Assembly (NCBI GenBank): GCA_020433805.1
Contig: JAGRBZ010000012.1
Coordinates: 1-51,251 of the forward strand
Length of the DNA stretch: 51,251 bases
DNA from: Anaerolineae bacterium
GTDB taxonomy: Bacteria > Chloroflexota > Anaerolineae > 4572-78 > J111
Direction: 5' to 3'
Part shown: in pieces, positions 1 to 8,332 of the stretch
Layout of the letters: each line of letters begins with the position of its first letter
Numbering within the stretch: position 1 is the first letter of the stretch
Made by a program: the position numbers and the translations under genes
The notes under the pieces: generated by a model
Database searches by the model: none
Seen by the model: only the letters and a program-made list of their open reading frames with translations
Told to the model about the DNA's origin: nothing

Positions 1-132
1 ATAGAAGCCTTTGTCGGTCTCATGTTCAAGAAAAACCTGGGTTCTAACGCTACCACGATTTCGTGCAGAGCTACCTTATTTCTTAACCCGTTGTTGTTTC
101 TATATTCAGGCCTAAGGGAGAATGATGTTATT

Positions 133-804
133 ATGAGGGTTTCTAAAGCATTTGTTATTGTCACGGCTATCTTTATTACGTCGTTGATTACGGCCAATAT
201 TATAGCGGTGAAACTGGTTGATATTTTTGGCTTTATTTTACCGGCAGGGGTTATTATTTTCCCTGTCAGTTATATCTTTGGCGATGTTTTGACTGAGGTT
301 TATGGTTACCGGCAAACCCGATTTGTTATTTGGTTAGCTTTTTTTTGCAACTTATTGGCTGTAGTAGCTATTGGTCTCGCCCAGGCTTTGCCGGGAGCGG
401 TTTTTTGGCAAAATCAGGAAGCGTATGAAGCAATCTTGGGCTACACACCACGGTTGTTAGCCGCCTCTTTTGTGGCTTATCTTGTGGGTGAATTTGTTAA
501 TTCGTATATATTGGCTCGATTAAAGATTATCACCAAGGGTCGCTGGTTGTGGCTGCGGACGATAAGCTCGACCATTGTTGGGCAGGGGTTGGACTCTCTT
601 GTCTTTATTTTTATTGCTTTTGTGGGTACAATACCGACGGCTGGGTTAGTGAATGCTATTCTAACGCAGTGGGTCTTTAAATCTGTTTATGAAGCGGTTG
701 CTACGCCGTTGACGTATGCGGTGGTGAATTATCTGAAGCGTGTGGAAGGGTTAGATACGTACGATTATGATACCAACTTTAATCCCCTAGCCTTAGGAGA
801 TTAG
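133..804 (+). CDS. yhhQ: Queuosine precursor transporter (YhhQ/VUT family)
   Basis: An integral membrane protein of 223 residues with about six hydrophobic segments. The family imports preQ0/preQ1 (or queuine) across the inner membrane for 7-deazaguanine salvage. Family features seen are the early segment TSLITANIIAVKL, then FPVSYIFGDVLTEVYGY and a late GQGLDSLVFIFIAF stretch. The open frame extends upstream to 22, but that part is not hydrophobic in the family pattern. ATG 133 (MRVSKAF) follows AAGGGAG at 114-120 with a 12-nt gap, so I start there. It sits 167 bp upstream of an operon that contains a TGT-like base-exchange enzyme, which would use exactly this class of base. A terminator-like hairpin separates the two, so they are probably not one transcript. 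No queC, queD, queE or queF is present, which fits salvage. The family call is firm; the exact substrate is inferred. Confidence 0.88.
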   Translation: MRVSKAFVIVTAIFITSLITANIIAVKLVDIFGFILPAGVIIFPVSYIFGDVLTEVYGYRQTRFVIWLAFFCNLLAVVAIGLAQALPGAVFWQNQEAYEAILGYTPRLLAASFVAYLVGEFVNSYILARLKIITKGRWLWLRTISSTIVGQGLDSLVFIFIAFVGTIPTAGLVNAILTQWVFKSVYEAVATPLTYAVVNYLKRVEGLDTYDYDTNFNPLALGD

Positions 805-844
805 CCTGTTACAATTTTGCCAGCTGGTTGAATTTAGACTCCGT

Positions 845-882
845 AAAAAGACGAGTGCTTTATATTGAGTAGTCGTCTTTTT
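845..882 (+). terminator. Intrinsic terminator-like hairpin after yhhQ
   Basis: Ten-base arms AAAAAGACGA (845-854) and TCGTCTTTTT (873-882) pair perfectly around an 18-nt loop, and the distal arm ends in a T-run. It lies 41 nt after the yhhQ stop and so probably ends that transcript. The stem is A/T-rich, so termination may be leaky. Confidence 0.55.
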
Positions 883-902
883 GTTTGAAATCTATTTGGT
901 CG

Positions 903-931
903 TTGACCTTCTTACAAAAATAAGTTACCAT
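903..931 (+). promoter_or_regulatory. Sigma-70-like promoter for the defence-like operon
   Basis: TTGACC at 903-908 and TACCAT at 926-931 are separated by 17 nt. It lies after the yhhQ hairpin and 40-45 bp before the first gene of the packed operon, the expected position for its promoter. Prediction from sequence only. Confidence 0.5.
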
Positions 932-974
932 AATAACAGTTAATTGAGGTGATTGGATTTTGAGAAATTAAGTG

Positions 975-1721
975 ATGACACAAAAACGTTTATTGATTCT
1001 CTCTTGCTCTCAACGTAAACGTCCTGCTCCTGGCATGATGCCTGCTATCGAGCGATACGACGGCCCACAGTTTCAAGTGCTGCGAAAGTATTTACGTGAA
1101 AAAACTGACGGAGGTGAAGACCTTGATATATGGATTCTTTCCGCTGCTCACGGTCTTATTTCGTCAGAACAAGACATTCTCGATTATGACCAATCGATAA
1201 CCTCTCAACGGGTACTTGAATTACAAAAGGCGGTGCTTTCCAAATTCGCTGACTTAATGGATAATGCTTATGTTAAAATATGCATTTCATTGAGTAAAAG
1301 ATATTTGAAGGTATTTGAAAACTGGTCAGCACTTGTCCCCTCATTGGCATCGGTAACAGTTATTAGTGGAGCGCAAGGTGTAAGGCTGACTCAACTTAGA
1401 AATTGGTTGTGGGAAAAAGAATTTGAAATCCGGAAATTGAAACAGACTTTGATCGAACCCCGTGGAGTTGCCAGGTTGAGAGGGGTAAAATTACAAATAA
1501 CCACTGCAGAAGTGCTGGAACGGGCGCTGATAGCCCTTGCAGAAGACGGTCATAATGCCAAAAATTTTCGAAATTGGTATGTAGAGATAAACGATCAGCG
1601 AATAGCTCCAAAATGGTTAGTTAGTTCCTTAACAGGTTTGCCTGTTCGTGACTTTACAGCTGGTGAAGCGAGGCAGGTGTTGTATCAACTTGGTGTTGTT
1701 GTGTATAAAATTTCGGAGTAG
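975..1721 (+). CDS. DUF6884/YaaA-like protein with McrA-head-like C-terminus
   Basis: About 248 residues and first gene of the packed operon. The N-terminal half carries the DUF6884-like pattern: LLILSCSQRKR near the start, then AIERYDGPQF and WILSAAHGLI. This fold resembles the YaaA superfamily; its biochemical role is not settled. The C-terminal part (about residues 205-245) has INDQRIAPKWLVSSLTGLP followed by FTAGEARQVLYQLG. I recognise this as the kind of head domain seen at the N-terminus of some McrA-like modification-dependent nucleases, but with less certainty. GTG 972 and ATG 975 are tandem starts with no strong ribosome site; I use ATG. With a TGT-like enzyme downstream, a role in making or sensing a modified base is plausible but inferred. 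Confidence 0.68.
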   Translation: MTQKRLLILSCSQRKRPAPGMMPAIERYDGPQFQVLRKYLREKTDGGEDLDIWILSAAHGLISSEQDILDYDQSITSQRVLELQKAVLSKFADLMDNAYVKICISLSKRYLKVFENWSALVPSLASVTVISGAQGVRLTQLRNWLWEKEFEIRKLKQTLIEPRGVARLRGVKLQITTAEVLERALIALAEDGHNAKNFRNWYVEINDQRIAPKWLVSSLTGLPVRDFTAGEARQVLYQLGVVVYKISE

Positions 1722-1728
1722 GATAGCG

Positions 1729-2157
1729 ATGAGGTTAGAAATAATTGATCACTCTAGTGATAAAATTGTTGAAACATATTCGGTATCAAGTGTTTCAATG
1801 CTCGATTTTCAGGAATGGGAAGGTTTATCTGAAAAAATCATTCCATTAACTCAGCTTCTTGATGAGGTAATCAAACTTAACGGGTCCGATCCAGTTACCA
1901 ATGAACCCCACTCAATTGCTATGGCTGTCGATTTTTATCTACCAGCACCTATTGAGCATAAATTGATCGATCTACTAGTAGATAAACGTGCAACTAGCGA
2001 TATGTCTTCTGATATATCATTAAATTTACAGGATGAAATTTCTGAACAGGTCCGAAATCCGCTATTGAAAGTGAACATTATTTTAGCAGCAGTTGTCGAA
2101 GAGATTTCAAGCAATCACCTGCCTAAGGATGCCTATAAAGTGAGGATATCGGAATGA
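1729..2157 (+). CDS. Hypothetical protein, 142 aa
   Basis: I do not recognise this protein. The open frame reaches back to 1648 inside the previous gene, but ATG 1729 is preceded by GGAG at 1715-1718 and lies 7 nt after the previous stop, so I start there. It is an acidic, soluble protein with mixed strands and helices (for example NIILAAVVEEIS near the end), no signal peptide and no membrane segment. Its stop overlaps the next start as ATGA at 2154-2157, which implies translational coupling to the PIN-like gene. It could be a small structural or regulatory subunit of the same complex, or an antitoxin-like partner; neither can be shown from sequence. Confidence 0.7.
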   Translation: MRLEIIDHSSDKIVETYSVSSVSMLDFQEWEGLSEKIIPLTQLLDEVIKLNGSDPVTNEPHSIAMAVDFYLPAPIEHKLIDLLVDKRATSDMSSDISLNLQDEISEQVRNPLLKVNIILAAVVEEISSNHLPKDAYKVRISE

Positions 2158-3242
2158 TTGAAAAGTCCGTTTCACTAGATGAGTTTGTTGCGGAATATCA
2201 GTTTTGGGGTGATTGGGAAGTAGCCTACACTGACAAAACTCATCTGCAACAAGATGAAGCGAATGAATATGTAAAACTTGGAAGTATTTCTATCGATTAC
2301 AATGAATCTGCCTCCCAAACTTATCCTATCTTGCCTTTTACATTTCAGCCAGTATCGGGAGAACAGATTGAGAATCGGTTCTCAGAATTGAAGGATGGCG
2401 AAAAGCAAGCTGGTCGTGCTCGCAAAATAATCCTTGATCAACTTACTGACAGCTTATTGAGAAGTGGACTTGTTCGGCCTAAGCTACGCTTATTGAAAGA
2501 TGGGGGTATTCAAGATGGTTTTCGAGAGATAATAGAAGAGCTATCAAAACATCAATATCTCATATTGTTCGTTGATACAGGGGCGATACGTAGAGGCTGT
2601 GTATCTTTTTTACACAAAATTTTACCAAAAGTATCGATTTGGACAGTTGTCCCCGTATTCGTGATGGTCGAGGTCCAAAGACAAATTGGGGAATTAAATA
2701 AAATATTTAGAAAGATTGAGGAAAAACAAGATAAATCACATCCTGGTAAATGTAGTATTCTCGAACAGCGTCCACAAGTATCTTGCGTTAGTCGAGAGCT
2801 GAATTACATTAAGCAGTGGCGACCTGTTGAAATACTAACCACTTTACCCGAGATGTTAGGTCAGTCGAATGGTCAATCTAAGGTCGATCGTCTAATTATA
2901 GAGAGTGTTAAAAATCTCAAGAGAGACAGGGGGCTTCATCACGGTGTTTATCTTATGACATCGGACAAAGATATGGCCTCTCTGTCGGCGTTGGAGAACG
3001 TAAACTCACTTTATATAGGTACTTCTTCTTTGCCCAATGAGGTGAAATCAATACGTTTTGACTCACAAAATCGAACCTTTATTTTATCTCCAGTGCATTA
3101 TTTGCTATGGGACTTGGCTCAAGTATTCAGTACTATTCGAGTCAGTAATGCAATCTTGAACCGACAGTATGAGTTGGTCTACTATTCAAACGCTCGTGAT
3201 GGGTTCTTTGCTCATGATATTATGGAGATTCGGGAGAGTTAA
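2154..3242 (+). CDS. PIN-like domain putative nuclease
   Basis: A 362-residue protein. The N-terminal 130 residues are not recognised. Residues about 135-290 look like a PIN domain (metal-dependent RNase/DNase fold). A strand ending in an acid (ILFVDTGAIRRG, D141) is followed by E173 in VMVEVQRQ, D245 in KVDRLIIE and D271/D273 in LMTSDKDMA. This is the usual spacing and order of the PIN acidic tetrad, so the nuclease is probably active. The start overlaps the previous stop (ATGA) with AGGATATCGGA upstream. In VapC toxins this fold cleaves RNA, but the length and operon context argue for an effector or processing nuclease in a multi-gene system instead. The domain call is fairly sure; the substrate is unknown. 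Confidence 0.66.
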   Translation: MIEKSVSLDEFVAEYQFWGDWEVAYTDKTHLQQDEANEYVKLGSISIDYNESASQTYPILPFTFQPVSGEQIENRFSELKDGEKQAGRARKIILDQLTDSLLRSGLVRPKLRLLKDGGIQDGFREIIEELSKHQYLILFVDTGAIRRGCVSFLHKILPKVSIWTVVPVFVMVEVQRQIGELNKIFRKIEEKQDKSHPGKCSILEQRPQVSCVSRELNYIKQWRPVEILTTLPEMLGQSNGQSKVDRLIIESVKNLKRDRGLHHGVYLMTSDKDMASLSALENVNSLYIGTSSLPNEVKSIRFDSQNRTFILSPVHYLLWDLAQVFSTIRVSNAILNRQYELVYYSNARDGFFAHDIMEIRES

Positions 3243-3245
3243 TCA

Positions 3246-4151
3246 TTGGACCCGATTACTTTAGAGAAGCTTCTCCCTATTGCTGATGCAATTGAAGAAA
3301 GACGCGAAAACAACCGAATACCAGTTCTTGGGTTTGAACAAATTATTGTTGAGCAAACAAGAGCTAAAAACCTCGAACGACGTTCAAGAGATATTCTACG
3401 TGTTGTCACTACCATGGGATGGATTACTAATGAACATACGGATATGTTGTATTTGACCCAACAATACGTTAACTTTATTGAGGCTTGGAATAAAGGTGAT
3501 TTACAATCCATTAATGAAGCTTTAGCGCAATATCCACCTTATGAACGTTTTCTACACTGCCTTCGTTCAGAGAAAATTATTAGTGTACCCAAACGCGGAG
3601 ATAAAGAAGCGCGAGAACGACTAAAAAACCTACTCGAAGATTATGATCTTACCTTTCCTGCATTTAATACATTTCAATACTGGGTGGTATCTGTAGGCCA
3701 AGGGTATTTATCTCCTTTTAATGAAAGTCTATATTGGGGTGGTGATTGGAATGATAGCGTCCCCTCAACGGGAATCATTAAGTTGGAATGTCGGAAAAGT
3801 TATGAAGAAATTGAGAAAACTTCTGGTTACTCAAATATAGGTAGAGTGGCTGATATTGTTTGTCGTGAACTCCAAATTTCTTTTCAAGCATTTGAGGCAA
3901 AGCTAAACAATCTTATCATTGAAGAGCCAACCTTAGTTACTTTAGCACCTTCTACCATTAGAGAACCATCTCGTCGTTTTCAAATAACAACCGTACGACC
4001 AAGATCAAAAATATTAAAAGAAAAGATGGCTGCAAAATTAGGAGGAAATAAACAACCTGAAATTCAATGGCTTGAACGGCGGTATGTCGAAGATGGTATT
4101 TATGTTGGGGGAAAACTTGTGAAACTTATCCGATGGGGGGTGTCCTTATGA
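3246..4151 (+). CDS. Hypothetical protein, 301 aa, TTG start
   Basis: Not recognised. The frame opens with TTG at 3246, 4 nt after the previous stop, behind GGGAGAGT at 3232-3239, a convincing ribosome site; no ATG suits. It is rich in helix, with charged segments (AIEERRENN, RAKNLERRSRDILR) and a possible winged-helix-like stretch around ILRVVTTMGWIT. The C-terminal 60 residues are basic (RRFQITTVRPRSK, KEKMAAKLGG), which would suit nucleic-acid or partner binding. No catalytic motif is visible. Its stop is overlapped by the ATG of the ATPase gene (ATGA, 4148-4151), so the two are probably made in matched amounts. An adaptor between ATPase and effector is one guess; this is inference only. 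Confidence 0.68.
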   Translation: MDPITLEKLLPIADAIEERRENNRIPVLGFEQIIVEQTRAKNLERRSRDILRVVTTMGWITNEHTDMLYLTQQYVNFIEAWNKGDLQSINEALAQYPPYERFLHCLRSEKIISVPKRGDKEARERLKNLLEDYDLTFPAFNTFQYWVVSVGQGYLSPFNESLYWGGDWNDSVPSTGIIKLECRKSYEEIEKTSGYSNIGRVADIVCRELQISFQAFEAKLNNLIIEEPTLVTLAPSTIREPSRRFQITTVRPRSKILKEKMAAKLGGNKQPEIQWLERRYVEDGIYVGGKLVKLIRWGVSL

Positions 4152-5293
4152 CACTGATCAATGATTTAAAACTCCTTGAGACAGCTACTCAAAATAGTAA
4201 TGTATATGAACGTTATAATCTGTTAGAAAACCCGTTTCCCACCTATGGTGAGACAAGAACAGATGTTTGTACAGACCAAACAACAATAAAGCAAGAGTTC
4301 GTTAACACCTTACGCAATTTTGAAGCAGGTGCGAAGCGAATGCGCATCAATGGGGAGTCCGGCGCTGGTAAGACAAATATTTTGCGCTATTTTGAGTTTT
4401 TGACTGAGGAAGCTCGCCGGCGCAGGCTCATTAATGGCATATATGCTGTGTATATCTCTGCTCCTGATGATAATTACCTCACTATCCATGAGCAAATAGT
4501 AGAACAGCTTTTAGAATATTTTTTGGGTGATACGATAACTGCTTTAGAAACAAAACCAGATTTAATAGATACATTATCTAATGAAATCAAATCAGCTAGT
4601 GAAATATTAATGGCCCTCCAACCAATTATTAACCCCCAAATGTTATTTGATGTTTTTAGGGAACGTCGAATAGATGCTTTTGGACGCTGGCTCAAAGGAC
4701 GAAAGTTATCGACTCAAGACAAGAGAGATTTAGGTGGAATAGCAGATATAAGTAGCGCTTCACTCGCTATTCGTTTCTTGGATGGTTTGTTACAAGTTTT
4801 GAAGAAAATTGATCTTTGTCAGGGAATTGTTTTGCTATTTGATGAGTTCGAAGAGATTTTTGAGAGTCTCACACGATCCCGCCATTCACGTTATGCTCAG
4901 GATCTTAGACATCTCTTTGATACTCTCCAAGAATCTGTCTTTTTTGTTATTGCTACTGTTGCAGAACCTCAAGATTTAGCTCAGTATCCAGCCATTATAC
5001 GCCGTTTGGGTGAACCCTTATCTCTGCAACCTATAGATAATGCGGATATGGCCATAGACTATGTCAAAGACTATCTGTATGTGGGGCGCAAACTATATTT
5101 TGATACAAAGGCTGAACAGCCTAAGCAAGATGTTCTTGAAAACTTAGAGCCTTTTTCAATAGAGATAATTAGTAAAGAGTATGAGAAATTAAAAATTGAA
5201 GCAGAAAGAGCTGGGCTTAATGTGTTACCTGGATACTTCTTACCCAGGATCAGACAACTGATGCAAAGTATAGCCGAGGATAGCCTTGGATGA
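4148..5293 (+). CDS. AAA/ORC-like P-loop ATPase
   Basis: A 381-residue cytoplasmic ATPase. It begins with the common lead-in ERYNLLENPFP, then Walker A GESGAGKT (residues 69-76), Walker B IVLLFDEFEE (about 227-236) and a sensor-1 like strand FFVIATVAEP (about 265-274). The layout matches ORC/Cdc6- or ExeA-like ATPases that switch on DNA or partner binding. An in-frame ATG lies at 4133, but ATG 4148 forms a tidy ATGA overlap with the upstream gene behind a G-rich ribosome site, so I prefer 4148. It again overlaps the next gene by ATGA (5290-5293). It could drive target recognition or load the TGT-like enzyme or the HerA-NurA machine; which of these is unknown. Confidence 0.8.
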   Translation: MTLINDLKLLETATQNSNVYERYNLLENPFPTYGETRTDVCTDQTTIKQEFVNTLRNFEAGAKRMRINGESGAGKTNILRYFEFLTEEARRRRLINGIYAVYISAPDDNYLTIHEQIVEQLLEYFLGDTITALETKPDLIDTLSNEIKSASEILMALQPIINPQMLFDVFRERRIDAFGRWLKGRKLSTQDKRDLGGIADISSASLAIRFLDGLLQVLKKIDLCQGIVLLFDEFEEIFESLTRSRHSRYAQDLRHLFDTLQESVFFVIATVAEPQDLAQYPAIIRRLGEPLSLQPIDNADMAIDYVKDYLYVGRKLYFDTKAEQPKQDVLENLEPFSIEIISKEYEKLKIEAERAGLNVLPGYFLPRIRQLMQSIAEDSLG

Positions 5294-6477
5294 AGAAAGT
5301 ATTTATTGGGTCTAAAAGCCTTGATGTACCAAATATCTTCGCCAGTTACCGAATTAAAGATTTTCCTCGTGCAGGGTTACGGTCTCATCCATGGCAGATG
5401 ACTGATACGCAAGGGGTACTGCTCAATGCTTTTGACCTCTTGGCTAACAGGCGAACTAAAGCCTTCACTGAAGATATACGTCGGTGTGAAGGCAAACTTC
5501 ATGAGTTTATTGAATTTGATGGGCCGTTGATGCTTGATTCCGGAGCTTTTAATTTCTTACAGCATGAGGATATTTCTATTACCCCCACAGAAGTACTTAA
5601 TATTGGTCTGGAAATGCGACCCAACGTCTCAGTTGTCTTAGATCATCCCTTTCCTCCAAAGGCAACATCTGAAGAAATTAATGAGCGTTGGATGAATACT
5701 CGCTCTAACACACAAATAATGTTTAATGCTTTGTCTCAATGTAATGGGAATGTTCCCAATGGGTTTCAACTAATGCCGGTGCTGCATGGACATGATACTG
5801 ACACATTAAAAAATGCGTTGGATGATGTTATAGAAATCTTTGGACAAGAGCCAAGTGTGGTTGGCATTGGCAGTTTGGCTCCACTAGCCCAGAACGGTAG
5901 TAAACGAACAGCGATTGATGTCATTCTAACTGTACGTCGTCTTCTTCCTAATGCTCATATTCATTGCTTCTCATTGGGTTCTGCACTGCTAATGCTCTTT
6001 GCCTTTTACTGCGGCGCTGATACGGTTGACTCTCAAACTTGGGTAATGAGTGCCGCTTTTAAGCAGGTTCAGCTTCCCGGCTTTCACCTGACTCGTCTTT
6101 CTCCCACTGAAGCCAAACGTTATCCAGAAAAATATCAGAAAAATCGTCTCGCATTTGCCCAACACCTACTTCATCTTATCGAAACTGAAAATTTTTGTGT
6201 CAAAGATTGGGATACAGGTGAGGATTGGTCAATTAATAATGAAAATGAAGCTTTAATTTATTTGGATTATCTTGAGGATCGAGCTGGAGTTAATCACGTC
6301 CATCGTCGTGCTTGCCATAATCTATATGCTTTCAATTTTGAAGCACGACGAGTGAGACAGGTCATAGCTTCAAATAATAATAACTTGGATGAGTTCATTC
6401 AGGGACGGATGCGAAGTACTGTTTATAGGCGAGCGTTTGAATACGCGGCTGACCAGCGAAGCAAAAATGGGGGGTAG
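5290..6477 (+). CDS. Divergent TGT/DpdA-like base transglycosylase
   Basis: A 395-residue protein with the ordered landmarks of tRNA-guanine transglycosylase barrels. LDSGAF gives D83 (equivalent to the first active-site Asp), VVLDHPFPP gives D118, MPVLHGHD (162-169) takes the place of the VQG loop, VGIGSLAPL (191-199) the LAVGEP loop, and CGADTVDSQTW places D247 where the Asp nucleophile sits. The C-terminal CHNLYAFNFEARRVR matches the HNL helix, but the usual CxCxxC zinc cysteines are not seen. The family swaps guanine in a polynucleotide for a 7-deazaguanine. DpdA homologues do this in DNA, and the operon of nucleases and ATPases favours DNA over tRNA here. Preceded by yhhQ, it may depend on imported preQ0-type bases. 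Fold is confident; the DNA substrate is inferred. Confidence 0.75.
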   Translation: MKKVFIGSKSLDVPNIFASYRIKDFPRAGLRSHPWQMTDTQGVLLNAFDLLANRRTKAFTEDIRRCEGKLHEFIEFDGPLMLDSGAFNFLQHEDISITPTEVLNIGLEMRPNVSVVLDHPFPPKATSEEINERWMNTRSNTQIMFNALSQCNGNVPNGFQLMPVLHGHDTDTLKNALDDVIEIFGQEPSVVGIGSLAPLAQNGSKRTAIDVILTVRRLLPNAHIHCFSLGSALLMLFAFYCGADTVDSQTWVMSAAFKQVQLPGFHLTRLSPTEAKRYPEKYQKNRLAFAQHLLHLIETENFCVKDWDTGEDWSINNENEALIYLDYLEDRAGVNHVHRRACHNLYAFNFEARRVRQVIASNNNNLDEFIQGRMRSTVYRRAFEYAADQRSKNGG

Positions 6478-6479
6478 AA

Positions 6480-8321
6480 ATGTCCACGATTTCCAGAATA
6501 TATACCAGTTACGGAGATGCGTTAACTTTCTCTAGGGATAAATATACTGAACTCTATCGTTCTCGTGCTCGTAACGCTCGTGATTTTTATGAAACATTCT
6601 TTAATAAGCTGATAGTTCCTCTCGCTCCCCGCTTTAATGATGCCGCAGCACGGCGTCATCTTCATCGTCATCTTGAAAGGTTTTTTGAGACTGATCAGAT
6701 TGATTTTGTAGCTATTGATGGCACGAGCAAAAAGATTCCATTTCAGGATTTTATTGTCTTTTTCGCTTGTGCTTATGGCGCTAAGGGTCAAATCAATCTA
6801 AGCGACGAGACAAATAAAATTCGCTATCAGAAATGGTCACTTGATAAAGATGTCTCAATGGTGACATACATTCCTATTCCATTCGCTGAATTTGCTGATG
6901 TGGCTGATCAAGATCGACGCGAAACGTTTCTTGTCTCCGATAGCGACCGAGTGGACCTTTCTACAATTGATACCAGAATTATGGAATTGGCTGAAATTTA
7001 TCTGGCCTACAATTTGGCCTCATCCTCTGTATTAGAATCTCCTAAATTGATAATGCTTGATCGTTCCCCAAGTAGTGTTTTGGCTGATGTTGCTCTACAG
7101 CCGGAAACAATACCTTTGTTGGGTTATCCTTATGACCGTCGTCGTTTAACAGTTGAAGATGCATTGGTTGCTTTGGCCCATCCCTTTAACCCAAATTTAG
7201 GTATTCCTTCATTGAAAAAGTTTCGTCAGTATTGGGCTGTTATTGCTGAGTTTCATCACCAACGAACTAAGCGCCTCAATTTAGCAGATTTTGCTTCTCA
7301 ACGTGGTTTAACGGTGGCCGATTTAAGCAGCGCTATTACTTACCTAACAAATAAAAAATTTGCTTATCAAGAGGAAGGCGATAGCTCTTGGTTAGTGACA
7401 GATATAGATGTACGTTCTTCTTGGGATTACGTTATCACCCTTTTTGAACATATTTGCCGCCGTCTCTTTATAGAAAAAGATCAAACTGCCCTAATGTATG
7501 AAGCTGAAGACGAACAAGGTGTTACACGTCTACGCTGGATGTCCCCCGATGATATTCGCTTTTTGATTGCTGTTGGTATTCGTGCTCTTATAGAGAAATG
7601 TTGGGAACGAAAAATTTTATTAACCGGAGTGATTAAAGACTCGACTTCTCGGTATTTAACGCGAAATTATTTAGGTGTAATGAAACTGCTGGGGCAACAA
7701 GGCTATCCCGAACTAAATAATTTAGATGTCCGCCTTTTGCCCTGGACAGATCGTATTTTTCTTGAATTGCTCCCCTTGGCTGATGATGAATTGGTTTCAC
7801 CTTGGAGTACAATTGAATTCGACTCAACCTATATGACCTTGCATGGTGAAGAAAACCCCAATGGGCAACCCATCATTGCTGGTGTCAAGCAATTCATCGT
7901 TGCCCCCGAACGTCTCTTTGCTCGCTCTTTGGCTCAATTCTTCCTTAAACGCGAGAAGCCAACACCTTTGGCGGGCCATGTTGTGTTCATCGATCGTCTT
8001 GTCTTCCCTGAATGGGATACGGATGCTTTAAACCGAATCACCATAGAAACGCCCCAGTTAGGACACATGCAACCCTTATGCTATCCCACTCGCGATGATA
8101 TGAACATTGGTCAGATGCTGAATATGTACCTTCTCGATGTTTTAACTCGTAACCATTTTCCAGAAGTGATTGGTTATCCTGACCCTTTGCACAAGGCTGA
8201 TTGGGGAGCTAAATCGGTGGGAGAGCGAGCCTCTAAAATGATTGCTTCAAGTGTTCATTCCTTTCGTGCCCAACCATTAAGTCGTACATTTCGAGACATC
8301 CGGGACTCGTTTCGACGCTAG
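6480..8321 (+). CDS. nurA: NurA-like nuclease, partner of HerA
   Basis: A 613-residue protein with NurA landmarks in order: DFVAIDGTSKK (D80), KLIMLDRSPSS (D194), ILLTGVIKDSTS (K386, D387) and the C-terminal VIGYPDPLHKADWGA (about 563-577). These supply the acids and the His/Asp end-motif of the RNase H-like NurA fold, a manganese-dependent nuclease that resects DNA ends. It is longer than typical archaeal NurA (about 350-450 aa). The extra part, roughly residues 215-350, includes a helix-turn-helix-like stretch (FASQRGLTVADLSSAITYL). The HerA gene follows after 11 nt, the classic NurA-HerA pairing. Inside this operon the pair more likely serves defence than general repair, though a repair role cannot be excluded. 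Confidence 0.78.
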   Translation: MSTISRIYTSYGDALTFSRDKYTELYRSRARNARDFYETFFNKLIVPLAPRFNDAAARRHLHRHLERFFETDQIDFVAIDGTSKKIPFQDFIVFFACAYGAKGQINLSDETNKIRYQKWSLDKDVSMVTYIPIPFAEFADVADQDRRETFLVSDSDRVDLSTIDTRIMELAEIYLAYNLASSSVLESPKLIMLDRSPSSVLADVALQPETIPLLGYPYDRRRLTVEDALVALAHPFNPNLGIPSLKKFRQYWAVIAEFHHQRTKRLNLADFASQRGLTVADLSSAITYLTNKKFAYQEEGDSSWLVTDIDVRSSWDYVITLFEHICRRLFIEKDQTALMYEAEDEQGVTRLRWMSPDDIRFLIAVGIRALIEKCWERKILLTGVIKDSTSRYLTRNYLGVMKLLGQQGYPELNNLDVRLLPWTDRIFLELLPLADDELVSPWSTIEFDSTYMTLHGEENPNGQPIIAGVKQFIVAPERLFARSLAQFFLKREKPTPLAGHVVFIDRLVFPEWDTDALNRITIETPQLGHMQPLCYPTRDDMNIGQMLNMYLLDVLTRNHFPEVIGYPDPLHKADWGAKSVGERASKMIASSVHSFRAQPLSRTFRDIRDSFRR

Positions 8322-8332
8322 GAGAAATTAAG

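Noticed and set aside
22..132. N-terminal extension of the transporter frame
   Set aside because: No ribosome site; the family starts near MRVSKAF, and ATG 133 has a G-rich site upstream.
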